The notes: generated by a model not told the origin, from the sequence alone. DNA of 64,000 nucleotides from Streptomyces sp. NBC_01775 (GCF_035917675.1 NZ_CP109104.1:5022001-5086000); one strand, 5' to 3'; numbered from the stretch's first letter, positions 1 to 9,187 are shown. Numbers and translations are program-made.

Positions 1-1
1 G

Positions 2-445
2 CTGCCGTTCGCCGACGGTGCTTTCGACCTGGTGACCAGCCGTCATCCGGTCCGCGCCTGGTGGGCCGAGATCGCCCGCGTCCTGGAGCCCGGTGGCAGC
101 TACTTCGCCCAGCACGTGGGCCCGGCCTCGGTCTTCGAGCTGGTCGAGTACTTCCTCGGCCCTCAGCCCGAGGGGCGCGAGCGGCGCCGGCCCGAGGACG
201 AGCGCGCGGAGGCGGAGGACGCCGGGCTCCAGGTGGTCGATCTGCGGTCCGAGCGGCTGCGCATGGAGTTCTTCGACATCGGCGCGGTCGTCTACTTCCT
301 GCGCAAGGTCATCTGGATGGTGCCCGGCTTCACCGTCGAGCGCTATCGCGAGCGGCTGCGCGAGTTGCACGAGCTGATCGAGTCCGAGGGCCCGTTCGTC
401 GCCCACTCGGCCCGCTTCCTCATCGAGGCCCGCAAGCCCGAGTAG
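2..445 (+). CDS. SAM-dependent methyltransferase, C-terminal part (gene cut by window edge)
   Basis: The reading frame is open from base 2, so the 5' part lies outside the window. The first visible residues, LPFADGAFDLVTSRH, fit the motif of class I SAM-dependent methyltransferases that follows the Asp/Glu binding the ribose of SAM. The next stretch, with VLEPGGSYFAQHVG, fits the usual strand after the substrate pocket. Residues near WMVPGFTVERYRERL form the family's C-terminal helical part. The methyl acceptor cannot be told. The frame closes with TAG, and a repeat-rich gap separates it from the next gene. Confidence 0.8.
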   Translation: MPFADGAFDLVTSRHPVRAWWAEIARVLEPGGSYFAQHVGPASVFELVEYFLGPQPEGRERRRPEDERAEAEDAGLQVVDLRSERLRMEFFDIGAVVYFLRKVIWMVPGFTVERYRERLRELHELIESEGPFVAHSARFLIEARKPE

Positions 446-761
446 CCCCGGGGCCCCAGCGCCCCCTCCACCGGATGCGCCCCGCCCGGATGCGCCCCGC
501 CGGACGTGCCCGCCCGGACGTGCCTACCCGGATGCGCCCCGCCCGGGTGGCCGGGTGGCCGGGTGGTCGGATGAACCGCCTCTGCGTCCGATGGTCCAGC
601 GCGGTCTACACCACTCGTGCGAGCGCCGACGTGAATCCGGCCTGCCCCGCGAGGTGACGGCAACCCCATGCGGCGAACCGGCGTCACCCATCTCAGAAGG
701 CCGCTGAGGCCGGCAAGACGGCTGGTGGCCAGACCAGTTCACGTCCAACGGGGGGACGATC
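446..761. repeat. Intergenic region with short imperfect tandem repeats
   Basis: No convincing gene is seen. Bases about 472-571 hold repeated units built on CCGGATGCGCCCCGCC and CGGACGTGCCCGCC, followed by three copies of the 9-base unit GGTGGCCGG. These are probably slippage products in non-coding DNA. The last 70 bases carry the ribosome binding site of the next gene (GGGGG at 751-755). Confidence 0.55.
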
Positions 762-2726
762 TTGTCCGAGATCACTGAATCGATCGAGCACATTTTCAAG
801 GAGAGCGCGGAGGCTCCCGCTGAGGGGCTCGTGGGGGAGTCCGGGGAGACCGAAGAGCGGGCGTTGGCGGGCGCCCCCACGGCCGACGGCCTGACGCCGT
901 ACGTCGACGCGCTGCGCGTACCGCCCACGCTGCGCCCCGAGCCGACCACCGACCCGCGCGGCAGGCAGGTCGAGATCGAGCTGACCGAGACCTGGACGCG
1001 GCTGCACTCCCAGCTCCCGCCGACCCGCGTGTGGGCGTACAACGGCCACTTTCCCGGGCCCACCTTCGAGGTGCGCCGGGGCCAGCGGATCCGGGTGGCC
1101 TGGACGAACCGGCTGACGGGAACGTTCCCCGTCACCCATGTCGCCGTGGGCGCCGGTACGCCGACCGACCCGCTGGTCAACCACCCCGGCAGGGACGGCG
1201 TCAAGCCCGACCCCGATGTCGCGGCGCTGCCCGGCTGGTCCGTCACGCACCTGCACGGCGCCGTGACCGGCGGCGGCAACGACGGCTGGGCGGAGAACGC
1301 GGTCGCCTACGGCGACACCCAGCTGTCCGAATATCCGAACGACCACCAGGCCACCCAGTGGTGGTATCACGACCACGGCATGAACATCACGCGGTGGAAC
1401 GTCTACGCCGGGCTGGTCGGCACGTATCTCATCCGCGATGCCGAGGAGGACGCGCTGCGCCTGCCCGGTGGCGCGTACGAGATCCCGCTGGTGCTGGCCG
1501 ACCGCAATCTGGACGAGGACGAGGACGGGCGGCTCAACGGCCGGCTGCTCCACAAGGTCCGCAATCTGGGCCCCGACCCCGAGTCGGACAAGGACGTCAC
1601 CCTTCCGGTGAGCGCGCCCTTCTCGACGGTCAACGGCACGATCTGGCCGTATCTGGACGTCGAGCCGCGCTGGTACCGCTTCCGGCTGCTGAACGCGTCC
1701 AACGCGCGCGTCTACAACCTCGCGCTGGTGGACGAGACGGGTGCCCCGGTGCCCGACGGCACGGTCAAGCAGATCGGCAGCGACGGCGGGCTGCTGCCCC
1801 GCCCGGTCGACATCACCTTCGCCGACGACACCGACCCGGCGCGGCGCAAGCTGCTGTCGGCGGCGCCCGCCGAGCGCTTCGACCTGCTGGTCGACTTCCG
1901 TGCGCTGCGCGGCAGGAAGCTGCGGCTGGTCAACGTGGGCAACGCCCGCTTCGGCCAGCCGGATCCGGCGAGGAACATCCCGTATCCGCAGGTCATGGAG
2001 TTCCGGGTGGGCGCAAGGCCGGTGGCGGAGCCGTTCGTGCTGCCGGGGACGCTCTCCGGCTCGTTCGAGCGGCTCACTCACGCCATTCCGCACAACCACC
2101 GGCTGATCGTGCTCAGCCCGCCCGGCACGGTGGGCGGCGGCGGGCACCCGGAGATCTGGGAGATGGCCGACATCACCAAGGAGGTCGGTGACGGGCCGGT
2201 CCCGCAGGCCGAGGGGATCGTGCGGGTGCGGGGGCGCGACGGCGAGCTGAAGACCTACCGTCGCATCGCCCGGACGTTCGACGACACGCTGGGGTTCAAG
2301 GTCGCGCACAACGACTACGAGCAGTGGAGCTTCCTCAACCTGGGCGGCCCCACCCACCCCATGCACATCCACCTGGCCGACTTCCAGCTGCTGAGCAGGG
2401 ACGCCTTCGACGTCTCCGGCTTCGACCCGACCGTGGGCGGTACCCAGGAGGACAAGCCGGTCGTCTTCGACCCGGCCAGGCCCCTGCCCGTCGCGCCGAA
2501 CGAGGGCGGCTGGAAGGACGTCTTCCAGGTTCCGGCGGGCCAGATGGTCAACGTCCTGGGCCGCTTCGACGGGGCGCACGGGCGGTTCATGTACCACTGC
2601 CATCTGCTGGAGCACGAAGACATGGGCATGATGCGGCCGTTCGTCGTCATGCCGCCCGAGGTCCTCAAGTTCGACCACGGCCACTCGGGACACGGGGGCG
2701 GCCACGACGGAGACCACGGCGCGTAG
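762..2726 (+). CDS. Multicopper oxidase, three-domain, phenoxazinone synthase/CotA-like
   Basis: A 654-residue copper enzyme that should oxidise an organic or metal substrate with one-electron steps and reduce O2 to water. All four copper-binding segments are present: HLHG at residue 163, WYHDHG at 202-206, HPMHIH at 532-537, and HCHLLEH at 612-618 followed by M623 as likely axial type-1 copper ligand. No Sec or Tat signal peptide is seen, so it is probably cytoplasmic like phenoxazinone synthase and spore-coat laccases. The C-terminus is His-rich ([15 protein letters not shown]), which may bind metal. Start is TTG at 762, chosen because GGGGG lies 6 bases upstream. It could be a laccase or bilirubin oxidase-like enzyme; the substrate cannot be read from sequence. 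Confidence 0.9.
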   Translation: MSEITESIEHIFKESAEAPAEGLVGESGETEERALAGAPTADGLTPYVDALRVPPTLRPEPTTDPRGRQVEIELTETWTRLHSQLPPTRVWAYNGHFPGPTFEVRRGQRIRVAWTNRLTGTFPVTHVAVGAGTPTDPLVNHPGRDGVKPDPDVAALPGWSVTHLHGAVTGGGNDGWAENAVAYGDTQLSEYPNDHQATQWWYHDHGMNITRWNVYAGLVGTYLIRDAEEDALRLPGGAYEIPLVLADRNLDEDEDGRLNGRLLHKVRNLGPDPESDKDVTLPVSAPFSTVNGTIWPYLDVEPRWYRFRLLNASNARVYNLALVDETGAPVPDGTVKQIGSDGGLLPRPVDITFADDTDPARRKLLSAAPAERFDLLVDFRALRGRKLRLVNVGNARFGQPDPARNIPYPQVMEFRVGARPVAEPFVLPGTLSGSFERLTHAIPHNHRLIVLSPPGTVGGGGHPEIWEMADITKEVGDGPVPQAEGIVRVRGRDGELKTYRRIARTFDDTLGFKVAHNDYEQWSFLNLGGPTHPMHIHLADFQLLSRDAFDVSGFDPTVGGTQEDKPVVFDPARPLPVAPNEGGWKDVFQVPAGQMVNVLGRFDGAHGRFMYHCHLLEHEDMGMMRPFVVMPPEVLKFDHGHSGHGGGHDGDHGA

Positions 2727-2775
2727 CCGCAGCCTCAGCCGCGCGCCGAGCCGCGCGCGGCCCAGCAGCCCTCCG

Positions 2776-3195
2776 TCAGGCGTCGCCGAAGAGGTCGAGC
2801 AGCTCCTGCTTCTCGAACATCCGGGCGGTGTCCACGGCGGAGGGCGTCCCGCCGCGCGGATCGGCGCCTGCCTCGAAGAGGATGCGCACCACGTCGTCCT
2901 CGCCCTTGAAGACCGCGCCGGCGAGAGGGGTCTGACCCCGGTCGTTGGCGCGGTCCGGGTCGGCGCCGCGGGCAAGGAGGGCGCGCACCGTCTCCGGGTG
3001 GCCGTGGTAGGCGGCCAGCATCAGGAGGGAATCGCCCTTGTCGTTGGTGAGGTTGGCGGGAACGCCCGCGTCCACGTAGGCGCCGACGGTGTCGGTGTCG
3101 CCGTGCCGGGCGAGATCGAAGATCTTCTGGGCCAGCTCAAGGACCTCGGGGTCGTGTGCGGGCTCGTCGCTGGCGGGAGTGGGTGCGTCGGTCAT
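2776..3195 (-). CDS. Ankyrin repeat protein, 139 aa
   Basis: A small soluble protein made almost wholly of ankyrin repeats, which usually mediate protein binding. Repeat signatures such as GDSLLMLAAYHGHPETVRAL and GQTPLAGAVFKGEDDVVRIL are clear, about three repeats in all, with a short acidic N-terminal tail. The start at 3195 is supported by TAGGCT six bases upstream, the pattern of a leaderless promoter in Streptomyces. Its partner is unknown. It is convergent with the multicopper oxidase, only 49 bases away, with a GC-rich gap between the two stops. Confidence 0.88.
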   Translation of the reverse strand: MTDAPTPASDEPAHDPEVLELAQKIFDLARHGDTDTVGAYVDAGVPANLTNDKGDSLLMLAAYHGHPETVRALLARGADPDRANDRGQTPLAGAVFKGEDDVVRILFEAGADPRGGTPSAVDTARMFEKQELLDLFGDA

Positions 3196-3287
3196 ACGGC
3201 CAGCCTACGCACGCGGCGAGACCCGGTCCCGCAGGTGAGGGCGCCCTCCCCCGGGATCGCCCGCACAAACATCCGCACGGACATCCG

Positions 3288-3341
3288 CCCACGGATCCGC
3301 CCACGGATCCGCCAGATCCGCCCATGGAGCCCACGGATCCG
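3288..3341. repeat. Direct repeats of a 12-base unit
   Basis: The unit CCCACGGATCCG occurs at 3288-3299, immediately again at 3300-3311, and once more at 3330-3341, in the gap between the HAD gene's 3' end and the ankyrin gene's promoter. Confidence 0.6.
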
Positions 3342-3364
3342 CGCCGCCGCCACCCGCGCCCCGG

Positions 3365-4048
3365 CTACACATGGGCGCACGGGTCCACAGCCAGCAGTAC
3401 CTCCCGGAGCGAGGGCACGATGTGCGCGGCCCCCGCCTCGCGCAGCTCCCTCTCCTTGCGCTCGTTGCGCGCGTATCCCACGAACTCGACACCCGCGGCC
3501 CGCGCCGCCACCAGGTCGCGCGCCGCGTCCCCGATCATCACGGCGTCCTGGGCCGCCACCCCGGTCGACTCCAGGGCCCGCAGCAGACAGTCCGGATCCG
3601 GCTTGATCCGCAGCCCGGCCCCGTCGTAGAACCGCCCGTGCACATGCCCCTCGAACAGCTTCAGCAGGCCCCGGGCTCTGAGATAGCGCTCGACGGACTC
3701 CCGCGAGTTGTTGGTCGTCACGGCCAGGCCCCGTCCGGTGGCGTGCAGCGTGCGTATCAGACCGTCCGCGTATCCGGTGGGGTACGCCCCCTCGGCCGCC
3801 GTCACCTCTTCCTGGGTGAGGGCCTGCTCGATGCGGCGGGCCGTGCCGTCGGAGACCAGGGCGGGGTTGTCGAAGGCCGCGGCCAGCACGACCTGCGGGT
3901 CCTCGTCGAGCGGCAGCGTCCCGCTCGCGTCGTAGGTGGTGCGCAGCCGCTCGGCGATGCCGCCCGGGCGGCTGCTGTGGAAGAGGGTGCATACGGGGCC
4001 GTCGAAGTCGAGCAGTACGGACTTCGCGGAGCCGACGAGTGCGTGCAT
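3365..4048 (-). CDS. HAD-superfamily hydrolase (phosphatase-like), 227 aa
   Basis: A haloacid dehalogenase-type hydrolase, most likely a phosphatase of a small metabolite. Motif I is LLDFDGPVC near residue 13 (nucleophile Asp in DFD), motif II TTNNSRE, motif III lysine KPDPD, motif IV MIGDAARDL. The cap domain between motifs I and II is alpha-helical. A clear GGGAGGA lies 9 bases before the ATG. It follows the phosphotransferase gene by 47 bases on the same strand and is probably cotranscribed, pairing a kinase-like and a phosphatase-like enzyme under the GntR regulator upstream. Confidence 0.87.
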   Translation of the reverse strand: MHALVGSAKSVLLDFDGPVCTLFHSSRPGGIAERLRTTYDASGTLPLDEDPQVVLAAAFDNPALVSDGTARRIEQALTQEEVTAAEGAYPTGYADGLIRTLHATGRGLAVTTNNSRESVERYLRARGLLKLFEGHVHGRFYDGAGLRIKPDPDCLLRALESTGVAAQDAVMIGDAARDLVAARAAGVEFVGYARNERKERELREAGAAHIVPSLREVLLAVDPCAHV

Positions 4049-4095
4049 CTGGGTCGTCCTCCCGGTCGGCGGGTCGTGGTCCGGGACAACTATCC

Positions 4096-5175
4096 TCAGC
4101 CGCGGACCGGCCGTACAGCGCCGAACGCCCCGTACGCGTCTTCCACTTCCGCGGGCGTGGGCACCTCACGCAGCCCGAGAGCCTCGGCACCGCGCGTCAG
4201 CACCTGGTGCACATCCTTGGCGGAGGCGCGCAGCCGCTCCCTTCTGACCTGCGCGGAGCTGGCGCTGTGGAGCGCGCTGGCGTGCCGGACGATGTCGGTG
4301 TAGACGGACTGCGCGCGCTTGTAGGCGAGGTAGCGGGGCAGGTCCTCCTCCGTTCCGGCGGTGGCCCCGGGCAGGGCGCGGCACATGAGGGCCTGCCAGC
4401 GCCGGATCACCTCGCGTTGCTGACCGGCGGGGTAGTTCATGAGGTAGAGGTGCGTGGCCAGGTCGTAGAGCGGGTCGCCGAGCATGGCCAGCTCCCAGTC
4501 GATGGTCCACAGGCCCCCGGCGTCGTCCACGATGAAGTTGGCGCGGTGCAGGTCGCCGTGGAGCAGGGAGAAGGGCCGGGGCGTGAGCGCGGCGGCGGCA
4601 GCGGCCAGTGGCGAGCGTGGTCCCAGGGCCCCGCGCGGCAGCCCGAGCTGGTTGAACAGCCGCCCGTAGCGGGGCAGGTGGCGCCGGTAGGCCCGCTCGC
4701 GGGTGAAGCGGATGAGCGAGCGCAAGAACCCCGCGCTGTCACCGTCGACCGGGCGGTCCTCGGCTCTGCACAGCCGTGGGACGGAGAACCCGTCGGGCCG
4801 CACGGCGCTCAGGTGCGTGAACATCTCCATGATCTGCCCCAGGTGCCCCGCCGCGACGGGTGTGCCCGCGGGGGCGAGCGCGTCGAGCGGGGTGCCCTCG
4901 ATGAAGCCGTGCAGCGAGGGGCCTTCGCCCAGGCGGTAGACCGGGGGGATACGGGGGAGCGCGCGCCGGGCCAGCTCGGTGAGCAGCGCGTCCTCGGAGG
5001 CGAAGCAGCGGCGGTCGAACCACAGGGCGTCCTCGCGGGGTTCGCCCACCTTGACCCGCCCGGTGCCGGGAAAGTCGGCCGCGGGGCTGACGACGTACCA
5101 CTCGCGGTGGTAGCCCCGCAGCGGGCCGTGCACGCTGCCGACTTCCGTGGCCTTGTGCAGCGCTGTCGATGTCAT
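4096..5175 (-). CDS. Aminoglycoside phosphotransferase-family kinase, 359 aa
   Basis: A protein-kinase-fold small-molecule kinase (APH/choline kinase family). The catalytic loop HGDLHRANF lies at residues 206-214 and the metal-binding segment WTIDWELAMLGDPLYDLA follows, with DW in place of DFG. The family includes antibiotic kinases, but also homoserine, choline and sugar kinases; position beside a HAD phosphatase and a GntR regulator argues for a metabolic substrate rather than resistance. The ATG at 5175 is the first good start after the regulator. The 151-base gap to the regulator contains an 8-base inverted repeat (5267-5274 / 5286-5293). Confidence 0.83.
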   Translation of the reverse strand: MTSTALHKATEVGSVHGPLRGYHREWYVVSPAADFPGTGRVKVGEPREDALWFDRRCFASEDALLTELARRALPRIPPVYRLGEGPSLHGFIEGTPLDALAPAGTPVAAGHLGQIMEMFTHLSAVRPDGFSVPRLCRAEDRPVDGDSAGFLRSLIRFTRERAYRRHLPRYGRLFNQLGLPRGALGPRSPLAAAAAALTPRPFSLLHGDLHRANFIVDDAGGLWTIDWELAMLGDPLYDLATHLYLMNYPAGQQREVIRRWQALMCRALPGATAGTEEDLPRYLAYKRAQSVYTDIVRHASALHSASSAQVRRERLRASAKDVHQVLTRGAEALGLREVPTPAEVEDAYGAFGAVRPVRG

Positions 5176-5326
5176 GCGAGGGCCTCGGTCGGCTGGGCGG
5201 TGCGCGGAGGTGGCACTTTAGCGCTGCCCGGATCATGGCTCCTCGCAGGGCACTCGGTGCTCACCCGAAGGAAGACACGCCGCTGCTTCCTTCCGGGGAG
5301 CATCCCCCTTCTCCGGAGAATCCCGG

Positions 5327-6199
5327 TCATTCCAGGGTGAAGGGGGTGGCGATCGTGTTCCACAGGGAGTCGAAGAAGAGCTGCGACTCCTCGACGAAGG
5401 CGGACTCCTGTTCGTCCCGGGCGTCCGGTCCCCGCGTGGAGCGGAATATTTTGGCGGTGAGGCCGAGGACGTCGTAGATCGCCAGCTGCTCGCCCTCGTG
5501 GTCGGCCTCCTCGTTGAGGACGACCTGGTAGTAGCCGATGAGGGCCTCGTCGCCGTTGAGCAGGTAGAGCTTGTGGGTCGGGGTGAGCGGGACGGTCTGG
5601 ACGGTTACGGAGACATCGACGTCGTACATCGTCAGGGAGGCCAGGGTGCTCTGGAGGACGGCCACGTAGGTGGACTGCATCCTGTGCAGCCGCCGCCGGG
5701 GCTTGGGGTCGTCGGGGTTCTCGACGAGCCGGGGCAGCGCCAAGTGCGCCTCGAGGCTGGGGATGAGGATGCGCGCGGTGACGGATCTGGGGGAGTGCTG
5801 TCCGTCCATGATCTGGCGGACCGGCCAGGCCAGCGCGTTGTTCAGTGTCTCCGTGGTGAGCGAGAACGCGTCAATGGTGACGTCTTCGGCCTGAAATGCC
5901 ACATGGAGGCGGTCCGTCAGCTCGACGCCCGCGATCCGGGGCGCCTCATTCTGGTGGCGGGGCTCGGCCACGGTCGGTGAGGATCCTCTGCCCACGTTGT
6001 CGAGGAGGCCCTCCTGGGTGAGGGCGGCGAGGGCCTCGCGTACGGCGCTGCGGCCGACGCCGAACTCGGTCTCCAGTTGGCGCTGGGTGGGCAGCCGGTC
6101 GCCGGGCTCGAACTCGCCGCTCCGGATGCGCTCACGGAGGGTGTCGGCGACCACCTCGCGCGGGCGGCGGCCGGTTGTGGAGGCGCGCTTACTGGTCAC
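5327..6199 (-). CDS. GntR-family transcriptional regulator with an unusual C-terminal domain, 290 aa
   Basis: Residues about 13-80 form a GntR winged helix with the typical segments LRERIRSGEFEPGDRLPTQR and GVGRSAVREAL. The remaining 200 residues do not look like the common FCD, UTRA or aminotransferase domains; segments such as HKLYLLNGDEALIGYYQVV suggest a separate ligand-sensing fold I cannot name. The start is GTG at 6199; TAGGGT lies 6 bases upstream, fitting a leaderless message. It heads the group regulator, phosphotransferase, HAD phosphatase and may control it. It is divergent from a small ORF with a perfect ribosome binding site at 6240. Confidence 0.87.
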   Translation of the reverse strand: MTSKRASTTGRRPREVVADTLRERIRSGEFEPGDRLPTQRQLETEFGVGRSAVREALAALTQEGLLDNVGRGSSPTVAEPRHQNEAPRIAGVELTDRLHVAFQAEDVTIDAFSLTTETLNNALAWPVRQIMDGQHSPRSVTARILIPSLEAHLALPRLVENPDDPKPRRRLHRMQSTYVAVLQSTLASLTMYDVDVSVTVQTVPLTPTHKLYLLNGDEALIGYYQVVLNEEADHEGEQLAIYDVLGLTAKIFRSTRGPDARDEQESAFVEESQLFFDSLWNTIATPFTLE

Positions 6200-6239
6200 G
6201 CCGAGACCCTACAACTTCAGGCCAGGAGGTGGGAGTTGT

Positions 6240-6332
6240 ATGCCAAGTGTTTTCGAATGGCTGACAACTGGGAATGTACTGAGTGAGGTTGGTCACCAAC
6301 TCCAGAATATAGCAGCCAAGTTCGCCAACTGA
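6240..6332 (+). CDS. Possible 30-residue peptide with consensus ribosome binding site
   Basis: An ATG at 6240 opens a 30-codon frame (starts MPSVFEWLTTGNVLSEVG, ends AAKFAN). AGGAGGT stands at 6224-6230, 9 bases before the ATG, which is a full-strength Shine-Dalgarno site. The DNA here is clearly less GC-rich than its surroundings and codon use is not typical Streptomyces, so this is either a real short peptide, a regulatory uORF ahead of the membrane protein at 6457, or chance. The peptide could form one amphipathic helix. No family is recognised. Confidence 0.4.
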   Translation: MPSVFEWLTTGNVLSEVGHQLQNIAAKFAN

Positions 6333-6456
6333 TCGCCGTCTCCACTCCATCGCCGTCTCCACTCCGGAGTCGCGCGACTCCGCCCGTCCAATGGCGCATG
6401 GGCGCACCGCATCCGGCACCACCCCGTCCCCCCGTGTCTGAGAAGGAGGGATCTCC

Positions 6457-6639
6457 ATGCCTTTGATCGCGCTCGTCGCCGCCGTCGCCGTCGTCTCGTT
6501 CGAGCAGCTCGTTCAGGTGCACTTCGGGGTTCTCGGCCTCGTGGGTTTCCTGCTGCTGAGCGTCGGCCTCAAGGCCAAACACGTTGGTTGCAGCTGCGCG
6601 GGAGCACTCGTGCTCGCGACGCTGCTGCTACAGACCTGA
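6457..6639 (+). CDS. Small hydrophobic membrane protein, 60 aa
   Basis: A 60-residue protein with two or three hydrophobic segments (residues 2-15, 22-36 and 45-58) and a short basic stretch KAKH between them. It has two cysteines in CSCAG. AAGGAGG lies about 8 bases before the ATG, a strong ribosome binding site. It looks like a conserved short Streptomyces inner-membrane protein of unknown function. A hairpin terminator follows at 6718. It lies downstream of the divergent GntR promoter region. Confidence 0.72.
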   Translation: MPLIALVAAVAVVSFEQLVQVHFGVLGLVGFLLLSVGLKAKHVGCSCAGALVLATLLLQT

Positions 6640-6717
6640 CCGCCGCAGACCTGACCGCCAAGACCCGTCCGCCGCACACCTGAGCGGGCCCGCCTGCTCC
6701 GGCCCGTCCGCCGTCAT

Positions 6718-6759
6718 GCCGCCTCCCCCTCCCATCAACCCACGCCCGGGGGAGGCGGC
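6718..6759. terminator. Bidirectional terminator hairpin
   Basis: A perfect 12-base stem (6718-6729 with 6748-6759, GCCGCCTCCCCC and complement) around an 18-base loop, between two convergent genes. Short direct repeats of CAGACCTGACCGCC lie just before it (6632-6660). Confidence 0.7.
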
Positions 6760-6847
6760 TTGACGACGGCCTCGGACCTGGACGACGGCGTCCGGACCTC
6801 GAAAGGCGCCGGATCCCAAGAAGGCGGATCCCCGAAGCGGACGAGTC

Positions 6848-8110
6848 TCAGAAGACGTCGGGGCACCACGGCCGCCGGGCCGTGCGGAAGAGCCGCTCGG
6901 CCTCCGCCACGGCGCCGGGCCGCTCCTCGGACACCCGGCCCAGCGCGTGCAGCCGCACCGCCGACTCGTCGCCCAGGTACAGCGTGCCCAGCTCGGCCAC
7001 GTCCAGCGACAGGCCGGGCTCTTGGTGCGTCGCCACGCACCCGGCGCCCTCCGGGCCCGCCTCCAGGCGGAAACGCCCGCCCGCGTAGCCGTCCTTGTCG
7101 CGCACCTCCAGCACCAGCGACCCCGCCGTGGCGTAGGTGCGCGCCTCCAGCATGCGCGGTACGTCCAGGGGCCGCAGCCACAGGAAGTCGGCGTGGGTGA
7201 GCGTACGGGCCGCCCGGGGGTCGGGCAGCAGCAGCGGCAGGAGATCGTCGGGAGCGCGCGGCCCGGTGCGGACGTGCTGGATCCAGTCCATCGACAGCAC
7301 GAACCGCCACAGTGCCGTCTCGCCCGCCGGTGTCGTGGCGAACAGGTCGTCCACCGTGACGGTCTGCTCGGGCAGCTTGGCCCTCCACACGTCGTCGGAG
7401 GTGTAGGTCACCGCGCCGCCCACCACACCGTCGGCGTCGCGGTAGACCGCGTGGAAGCGGGGGGTGAAGGAGTCCCCGAAGCGGAGGATGCCCGTCTGGA
7501 GGTCCCACCAGCGGTCCGTACGGTCGATGGCGCCCTGGCTCTGTGAGCCCGCGCGGAACCTCTCGTGGGCCTCGGGAGCCAGGCGCCGGAAGTCCTCGGC
7601 GTCCACGATCTCCACGCTGCCGCCGTCGCCCAGATCGGCGGGGCCCGCGTAGCGCCGGTCCAGACCCGTACGGGAGACGGCGACCTCCCACTCGGTGATC
7701 CAGCTCGCGGGTCCGAACCCGTAGCGCCCGTATATGGGGTACTCGGCGGCGATGAGCGAAGCCATCGCGTCGCCGCGCTCCTTGGCGGCCCGCAGCGCGT
7801 CGGCCATCATCCCGGACAGCAGCCCGCGCCGGCGGTGCGTGGGCGTGACGGTGACGTTGGTGACGGCGCACGAGGACAGCTCGCCGCCGCCGGGAACGGT
7901 CATCCGCTGCGGCGTCGTCCGGAACGTGCCCACGCAGCGCCCGCCGTCGTACGCCCCCTGCGTACGTGCCGGATCGATGCCCCCGGAGCGGGTCGCCACC
8001 TCCTCGTCGGTGACCGAGGGGCCACGGTAGAAGCCTGTGGAGACGGCGCGCAGCCACTCGGGAAGCTCATCGGGGCCGGCCAGCGTGCGGATCTCGACGG
8101 GATTCGGCAT
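6848..8110 (-). CDS. Eis-like GNAT N-acetyltransferase, 420 aa
   Basis: A three-part acetyltransferase resembling Eis of mycobacteria. The N-terminal GNAT domain has the acetyl-CoA loop VTPTHRRRGLLSGMM, followed by ASLIAAEYPIYGRYGFGPAS, both typical of this family. The middle is a second degenerate GNAT-like domain and the end is a sterol-carrier-like domain; the C-terminal carboxylate of Eis acts as catalytic base and the end here (PDVF) keeps that layout. Start ATG 8110 is chosen over a longer frame because TACCGT lies 7 bases upstream (leaderless pattern) and homology begins at MPNPVEIR. The substrate may be an amine-containing antibiotic or peptide; this cannot be decided here. Confidence 0.85.
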   Translation of the reverse strand: MPNPVEIRTLAGPDELPEWLRAVSTGFYRGPSVTDEEVATRSGGIDPARTQGAYDGGRCVGTFRTTPQRMTVPGGGELSSCAVTNVTVTPTHRRRGLLSGMMADALRAAKERGDAMASLIAAEYPIYGRYGFGPASWITEWEVAVSRTGLDRRYAGPADLGDGGSVEIVDAEDFRRLAPEAHERFRAGSQSQGAIDRTDRWWDLQTGILRFGDSFTPRFHAVYRDADGVVGGAVTYTSDDVWRAKLPEQTVTVDDLFATTPAGETALWRFVLSMDWIQHVRTGPRAPDDLLPLLLPDPRAARTLTHADFLWLRPLDVPRMLEARTYATAGSLVLEVRDKDGYAGGRFRLEAGPEGAGCVATHQEPGLSLDVAELGTLYLGDESAVRLHALGRVSEERPGAVAEAERLFRTARRPWCPDVF

Positions 8111-8233
8111 GCGGCACACGGTAGGCACCGCCCACTGCCCACCGCACCCGCATTTCGCCCCGGCCGCGCCAGCCCCGCCCCCCCGGCACGACACCGGCCG
8201 CAGGCGGGTCGGAGGGGAGCCGGAGGGACGGGT

Positions 8234-9187
8234 TCAGAAAGCCGCGCGGATCTCTCCGACCGGCTCGCCGCCGCCCAGCAGCGGCGCCGAGGCAAGCCGC
8301 TCCAGGACCGGGGACCGCACGCCCATCTCGTCCTCCAGCACCCGCGCGAGCACCGGCCCCATCGCCCTGGCGGCACCGTCGTCCACCTTGAGAGCGAGTG
8401 CGCGCCCGTCCGGCAGCGCCAGTCCCTGCACTGCCTCGGCACCCACCTTGCTGATGGTGCCGGGCAGCTCGCGCATCAGCCAGGTGTCGTGGCGGCGGCT
8501 GCCCGCCACGTACTCCGGGTGTGCCCGCATCGCCGCGGCGACCTGGCCCTGGGGCGACTCGGGGGAGGCCAGCGCCAGCGAACGGAAGCCGCGAGCGACC
8601 CCGGTCAGCGAGACGGCCATCAGCGGCGCCCCGCAGCCGTCCACCCCGGTGTGCGCCACGGGGTCGCCGGTGGCCTCCTCCAAAGTGGTGCGGATGAGCT
8701 GCTGGAGAGGGTGCTCCGCGGCGAGGTAGCTCTCCAGCGGCCAGTCGTTGAGCTTGCAGGCGGCGAGCATCGCGGTGTGCTTGCCCGAGCAGTCCATCAC
8801 CCTGCGGGCGCGCGTCTGCCCCGAGGCGAGATACGCCTCCGCCTCCTCCGGGTCCAGCGGCAGGCTGGGCGGGCAGCGCAGGTCGGATTCGGTCAGCCCG
8901 TGCTCGGTGAGCATCTTGTGGACCAGGTCGAGCTGGAAGGGCTCTCCCGAGTGGCTCGCCGCGGCCAGCGCCAGCCGCTCACCGGACAGCGGGAGCCCCG
9001 AGCGCAGGACTCCGGCGGCCTGGAACGGCTTGTTCACGGAGCGCGGGTAGACCGGCGCCTCCGGGTCGCCCAGTGCGAGCGTCACGCTTCCGTCCGCGGC
9101 CAGCACCACCAGCGAGCCCCTGTGATGCCCCTCGATGAAGCCGGACCTGACGACTTCGGCGAGCACGGGGGGTATGGCAGCGGGCAT
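8234..9187 (-). CDS. Asparaginase (thermolabile, AnsA/rhizobial type II-like), 317 aa
   Basis: It should hydrolyse L-asparagine to aspartate and ammonia. The sequence fits the asparaginase_II family, separate from the E. coli type: N-terminal EVVRSGFIEGHHRGS, then YPRSVNKPFQAAGVL, and the conserved centre MDCSGKHTAMLAACK with GVDGCGAP. No signal peptide is seen, so it should be cytosolic. AAAGG precedes the ATG by about 8 bases. It stands alone, 123 bases from the next gene on the same strand. Confidence 0.88.
   Translation of the reverse strand: MPAAIPPVLAEVVRSGFIEGHHRGSLVVLAADGSVTLALGDPEAPVYPRSVNKPFQAAGVLRSGLPLSGERLALAAASHSGEPFQLDLVHKMLTEHGLTESDLRCPPSLPLDPEEAEAYLASGQTRARRVMDCSGKHTAMLAACKLNDWPLESYLAAEHPLQQLIRTTLEEATGDPVAHTGVDGCGAPLMAVSLTGVARGFRSLALASPESPQGQVAAAMRAHPEYVAGSRRHDTWLMRELPGTISKVGAEAVQGLALPDGRALALKVDDGAARAMGPVLARVLEDEMGVRSPVLERLASAPLLGGGEPVGEIRAAF

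Noticed and set aside
693..2975. Very long open frame on the minus strand opposite the multicopper oxidase
   Set aside because: It is a GC-rich shadow frame. The plus-strand protein has all copper motifs, and the minus frame has no recognisable domain and runs through another gene.
4096..5175. Aminoglycoside resistance gene
   Set aside because: The APH fold alone does not show antibiotic use, and the neighbours (GntR, HAD phosphatase) suggest metabolism.
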